Shown here piece by piece: positions 5,535 through 7,260 of a stretch of DNA of 7,260 nucleotides; the first letter of the stretch is position 1; the number at the start of each line of letters is the position of its first letter. The DNA is from Leucobacter sp. (GTDB taxonomy: Bacteria > Actinomycetota > Actinomycetes > Actinomycetales > Microbacteriaceae): positions 1 through 7,260 of the forward strand of contig JAPSIU010000135.1 of the NCBI GenBank assembly GCA_031178565.1, in the 5' to 3' direction. The notes beneath the pieces were generated by a model. That model worked only from the letters and a program-made list of their open reading frames with translations. It had not been told where the DNA came from and did no database searches. The position numbers and the translations under genes were made by a program.

Positions 5535-6598
5535 TAGACCAGTCCTCCGAACTGGTGGTTGAAGCGGATATCGCCCTCCACCATGTCCCTCATATCGTTG
5601 ATGTCGTGCCGGAACTGCAGGGTGCGCTCGATGCCCCTTCCGAACGCGAAGCCCTGATACTCCCCGGGGTCGATCCCGGTCGCGAGCAGCACGTTGGGGT
5701 CCACCATGCCGCACCCGCCCCACTCGACCCAGCGCGCGCCGCCCTTGGCGTTCGGCTGCCAGACGTCCATCTCGGCGGAGGGCTCGGTGAAGGGGAAGAA
5801 GTTCGGCCGGAGGCGGATCCTGGCGCCCTCGCCGAACATCTGCCGGGCGAAGTGCTCGAGCGTGCCGCGGAGGTGCGCCATCGTGAGACCGCGATCGACC
5901 GCGAGCCCCTCGATCTGCTGGAACACGGGAGTGTGCGTCGCGTCGAGCTCGTCGGTGCGGTACACGCGGCCCGGAGCGACGACGTAGACCGGCAGCTCGC
6001 GACCCAGCAGAGCACGGATCTGCACGGGCGAGGTGTGGGTGCGCAGCAACAGGTGGCGGTCGGCGGGCTCCACGAAGAAGGTGTCCTGCATCGCGCGCGC
6101 GGGGTGGTCGGGGTCGAACCCGAGGGCGTCGAAGTTGAACCACTCGTGCTCGATCTCGGGGCCCTCCGCGATCTCCCAGCCCATTCCGACGAAGATGTCG
6201 CCGGCCTCCTCCTGGAGCTGGGCGAGGGGGTGCCGCGATCCGGCGCGGCGGCGCACCGGCGCCTCCGTCACGTCGACGGTCTCGGCGACGAGGCGCTCCT
6301 GCGCCTCCCGGGCGGCCAACTCGGTCTCGCGCCCCCGGTGCGCGCCCTCGATCCGGCCCCGGGCCTGCCCCATGAGCTTGCCGGTCGCGGCCCGCTGATC
6401 CTTCGGAACCTCGCGCATCCTGGCGTTCAGCCCGGCGATGGCCGAGGACTCGCCCGCGTGCTCGGTGCGGGCGGCTTTCAGCTCCGCCACGGTACCCGCC
6501 GCGGCGAATGCGGCGAGCGCCGCGTCCACTGCTGCTTCGACGGCTTCTGGGGAGATCGGATTGGGCGCCGCATCCGGGTTCGCTCTAGTCTCTGACAC
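5534..6598 (-). CDS. pheS: Phenylalanyl-tRNA synthetase alpha subunit
   Basis: 354 residues from the chosen GTG start, normal for bacterial PheS. This class II synthetase chain activates phenylalanine with ATP and transfers it to tRNA-Phe together with PheT. An N-terminal helical, probably coiled-coil tRNA-binding arm (about 14-105) precedes the catalytic core. Motif 1 lies around HPLAQLQEEAGDIFVGMGWE (123-142); RTHTSPVQIR (186-195) and motif 2, YRTDELDATHTPVF (213-226), follow; motif 3 is GFAFGRGIER (316-325). Ala318 in FAFG matches E. coli Ala294, the residue that sets the size of the amino-acid pocket, so specificity for Phe is expected. Residue 227 is Gln (FQQIEG) where I recall His (FHQxEG) in many bacteria. 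The start is uncertain: the GTG at 6598-6596 gives the family-typical (V/M)SE start, while an in-frame TTG at 6607 adds three residues; neither has a good Shine-Dalgarno. A TAAGCT box just upstream points to a leaderless mRNA beginning at the GTG. Confidence 0.96.
   Translation of the reverse strand: MSETRANPDAAPNPISPEAVEAAVDAALAAFAAAGTVAELKAARTEHAGESSAIAGLNARMREVPKDQRAATGKLMGQARGRIEGAHRGRETELAAREAQERLVAETVDVTEAPVRRRAGSRHPLAQLQEEAGDIFVGMGWEIAEGPEIEHEWFNFDALGFDPDHPARAMQDTFFVEPADRHLLLRTHTSPVQIRALLGRELPVYVVAPGRVYRTDELDATHTPVFQQIEGLAVDRGLTMAHLRGTLEHFARQMFGEGARIRLRPNFFPFTEPSAEMDVWQPNAKGGARWVEWGGCGMVDPNVLLATGIDPGEYQGFAFGRGIERTLQFRHDINDMRDMVEGDIRFNHQFGGLV
5539..5555 (-). promoter_or_regulatory. Hairpin presenting the pheT ribosome binding site
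   Basis: CCAGT (5539-5543) and ACTGG (5551-5555) form a 5-bp stem whose 7-nt loop holds most of the pheT Shine-Dalgarno GGAGGA (5548-5543). It lies in the last codons of pheS (Gln-Phe-Gly-Gly-Leu-Val). A ribosome ending pheS would melt it and re-initiate at the overlapping TAATG, which would help keep subunit amounts equal. The stem is short and partly constrained by the conserved PheS C-terminus. Confidence 0.35.
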
Positions 6599-6606
6599 AG
6601 GGATCA

Positions 6607-6612
6607 AGCTTA
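6607..6612 (-). promoter_or_regulatory. Candidate -10 box for leaderless pheST transcript
   Basis: TAAGCT fits the actinobacterial TAnnnT -10 pattern and ends 8 nt before the GTG at 6598, so transcription could start at or within a base or two of the start codon. I see no convincing -35 box; TTCACG at 6639-6634 is 21 nt away, too far. If real, the TTG start at 6607 is excluded because it lies inside the box. The 49 bp between the ABC gene and pheS hold no convincing terminator, so read-through from upstream is also possible. Confidence 0.35.
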
Positions 6613-6647
6613 CCGTGCCCGCGCGGCCCGATTCGTGAACCCGCCGA

Positions 6648-7260
6648 CTACACCACCGCCTGCACCCGGTTCAGGAACCGCCGCGTGCGCTCCTCCCGAG
6701 GGTGCTCGAAGACCTCCTCCGCAGGCCCCTCTTCGACGATGACGCCCTGGTCCATGAATACGACCCAGTCGGCGACCTCGCGCGCGAAGCGCATCTCGTG
6801 GGTGACGACGACCATCGTGAGCCCCTCGGCCGCGAGTTCCGTCATCACGCGCAGCACCTCGTCCACGAGCTCGGGGTCGAGCGCGCTCGTGGGCTCGTCG
6901 AAGAGCAGCACCTCGGGCTCCATGGCGAGCGCGCGGGCGATCGCGACCCGCTGCTGCTGACCGCCCGAGAGCTGGTGCGGGTACTTCTCGGCGTGGGCGT
7001 CCATGCCGACCTTGGCGAGCAGCTCGAGAGCGCGTCCGCGGATCTCGCCGCGATCGGCGGTGCGCAGGTACTCGGGGGCGAAGGCGACGTTCTCGAGCAC
7101 GGTCTTGTGCGGGAACAGGTTGAACTGCTGGAACACCATGCCGACCCTGGCCCGCGTCCTGGCGAGCACCCGGTCCGGCGCCGGCTTCGTCCTCCCGTCG
7201 GCGGTGCGCGTGTAGCCGACTGGCTCGCCCCGGAAGAGCACGTCGCCGGCGTCGATCTGC
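6648..7260 (-). CDS. Polar amino-acid ABC transporter ATP-binding protein (GlnQ/HisP type), C-terminal part
   Basis: 204 residues of an ABC ATPase; the N-terminus with the Walker A loop lies beyond the right edge, and translation is open to position 7260. In order: a HisP-like insertion between the first strands (GYTRTADGRTKPAPDRVLAR), the Q-loop VGMVFQQFNLFPHKTVLENV, the signature LSGGQQQRVAIARAL, Walker B VLLFDEPTSALDPE with D-loop, and the H-loop switch MVVVTHEMRFA. It ends with the usual EGPAEEVFEHPREERTRRFL tail; the stop is TAG. FNLFPHKTVLENV and THEMRFAREVAD are hallmarks of the polar amino-acid transport (PAAT, EcoABC-type 3.A.1.3) ATPases, which work on the inner face of the membrane to power uptake of an amino acid such as glutamine, histidine, arginine or cystine. 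The substrate cannot be told here, and the permease and binding protein must lie outside the window. It is upstream of pheS by 49 bp and probably a separate unit. Confidence 0.93.
   Translation of the reverse strand, partial: QIDAGDVLFRGEPVGYTRTADGRTKPAPDRVLARTRARVGMVFQQFNLFPHKTVLENVAFAPEYLRTADRGEIRGRALELLAKVGMDAHAEKYPHQLSGGQQQRVAIARALAMEPEVLLFDEPTSALDPELVDEVLRVMTELAAEGLTMVVVTHEMRFAREVADWVVFMDQGVIVEEGPAEEVFEHPREERTRRFLNRVQAVV

Noticed and set aside
3297..5537. A 746-codon open frame on the plus strand opposite pheT
   Set aside because: It is the antisense shadow of pheT in high-GC DNA; its translation is Arg/Gly/Ala-rich without any domain, and pheT explains the stretch fully.
5535..6143. 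N-terminal extension of the pheT frame to 1072 codons
   Set aside because: The extra part lies within pheS in another frame and is low-complexity Arg/Ala-rich; the PheT family start MRIPLSWLGEY is at 5534 with a Shine-Dalgarno.
6613..6631. GC-rich partial palindrome between the ABC gene and pheS, as a terminator
   Set aside because: The stem around GCCGCGCGGGC is only about 3-4 bp with a mismatch and no U-tract; too weak to call.
6599..6647. T-box or leader-peptide attenuator before pheST
   Set aside because: Only 49 bp are available and no T-box conserved elements, Phe-rich leader frame or terminator are seen.
1..7260. A defence, toxin-antitoxin, biosynthetic or mobile system
   Set aside because: All coding space is explained by housekeeping and metabolic families; no transposase, integrase, nuclease, small paired genes, repeat array or shift in base composition was seen.

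Overview
The window is a stretch of high-GC DNA. It reads like the chromosome of an actinobacterium, most likely Microbacteriaceae; this is inferred from base composition, G/C-ending codons and the style of the PheS, PrpD and GntR proteins, and no rRNA or other marker is present. Every gene I can support lies on the minus strand, so transcription runs from high to low coordinates. I see no tRNA, rRNA, CRISPR array, insertion sequence, integrase or attachment site. No gap between genes exceeds about 125 bp.

In the order of transcription: (1) 7260-6648, the ATPase of a polar amino-acid ABC importer, whose N-terminus lies outside the window. (2) 6598-2925, pheS and pheT, the two subunits of phenylalanyl-tRNA synthetase, joined by a TAATG stop/start overlap. 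pheS has no good Shine-Dalgarno sequence, but a TAnnnT hexamer sits at the distance expected for a leaderless or nearly leaderless mRNA. (3) 2876-2148, an NmrA-like NAD(P)-binding oxidoreductase of unknown substrate, separated from pheT by 48 bp holding a hairpin that runs into its ribosome binding site. A strong GC-rich hairpin follows its stop codon immediately. (4) 2034-1126, a two-domain VOC/PhnB-like protein of unknown substrate with a plausible promoter of its own. (5) 1001-339, a GntR/FCD-family regulator whose stop codon overlaps (ATGA) the start of (6) prpD, 2-methylcitrate dehydratase, which runs off the left edge.

Functionally, the right half is translation housekeeping (charging tRNA-Phe) next to a nutrient importer. 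The left edge is the start of what is probably a propionate-catabolism (2-methylcitrate cycle) operon, with its own regulator as first gene. The 124 bp before that regulator contain two palindromes sharing the core GTATAC, 52 bp apart. They fit FCD-GntR operators and are the most interesting regulatory signal here. The two middle genes are accessory enzymes with no evident link to either side.

Overall this is an ordinary chromosomal region. I found no undescribed system; the findings concern regulation and small sequence oddities.
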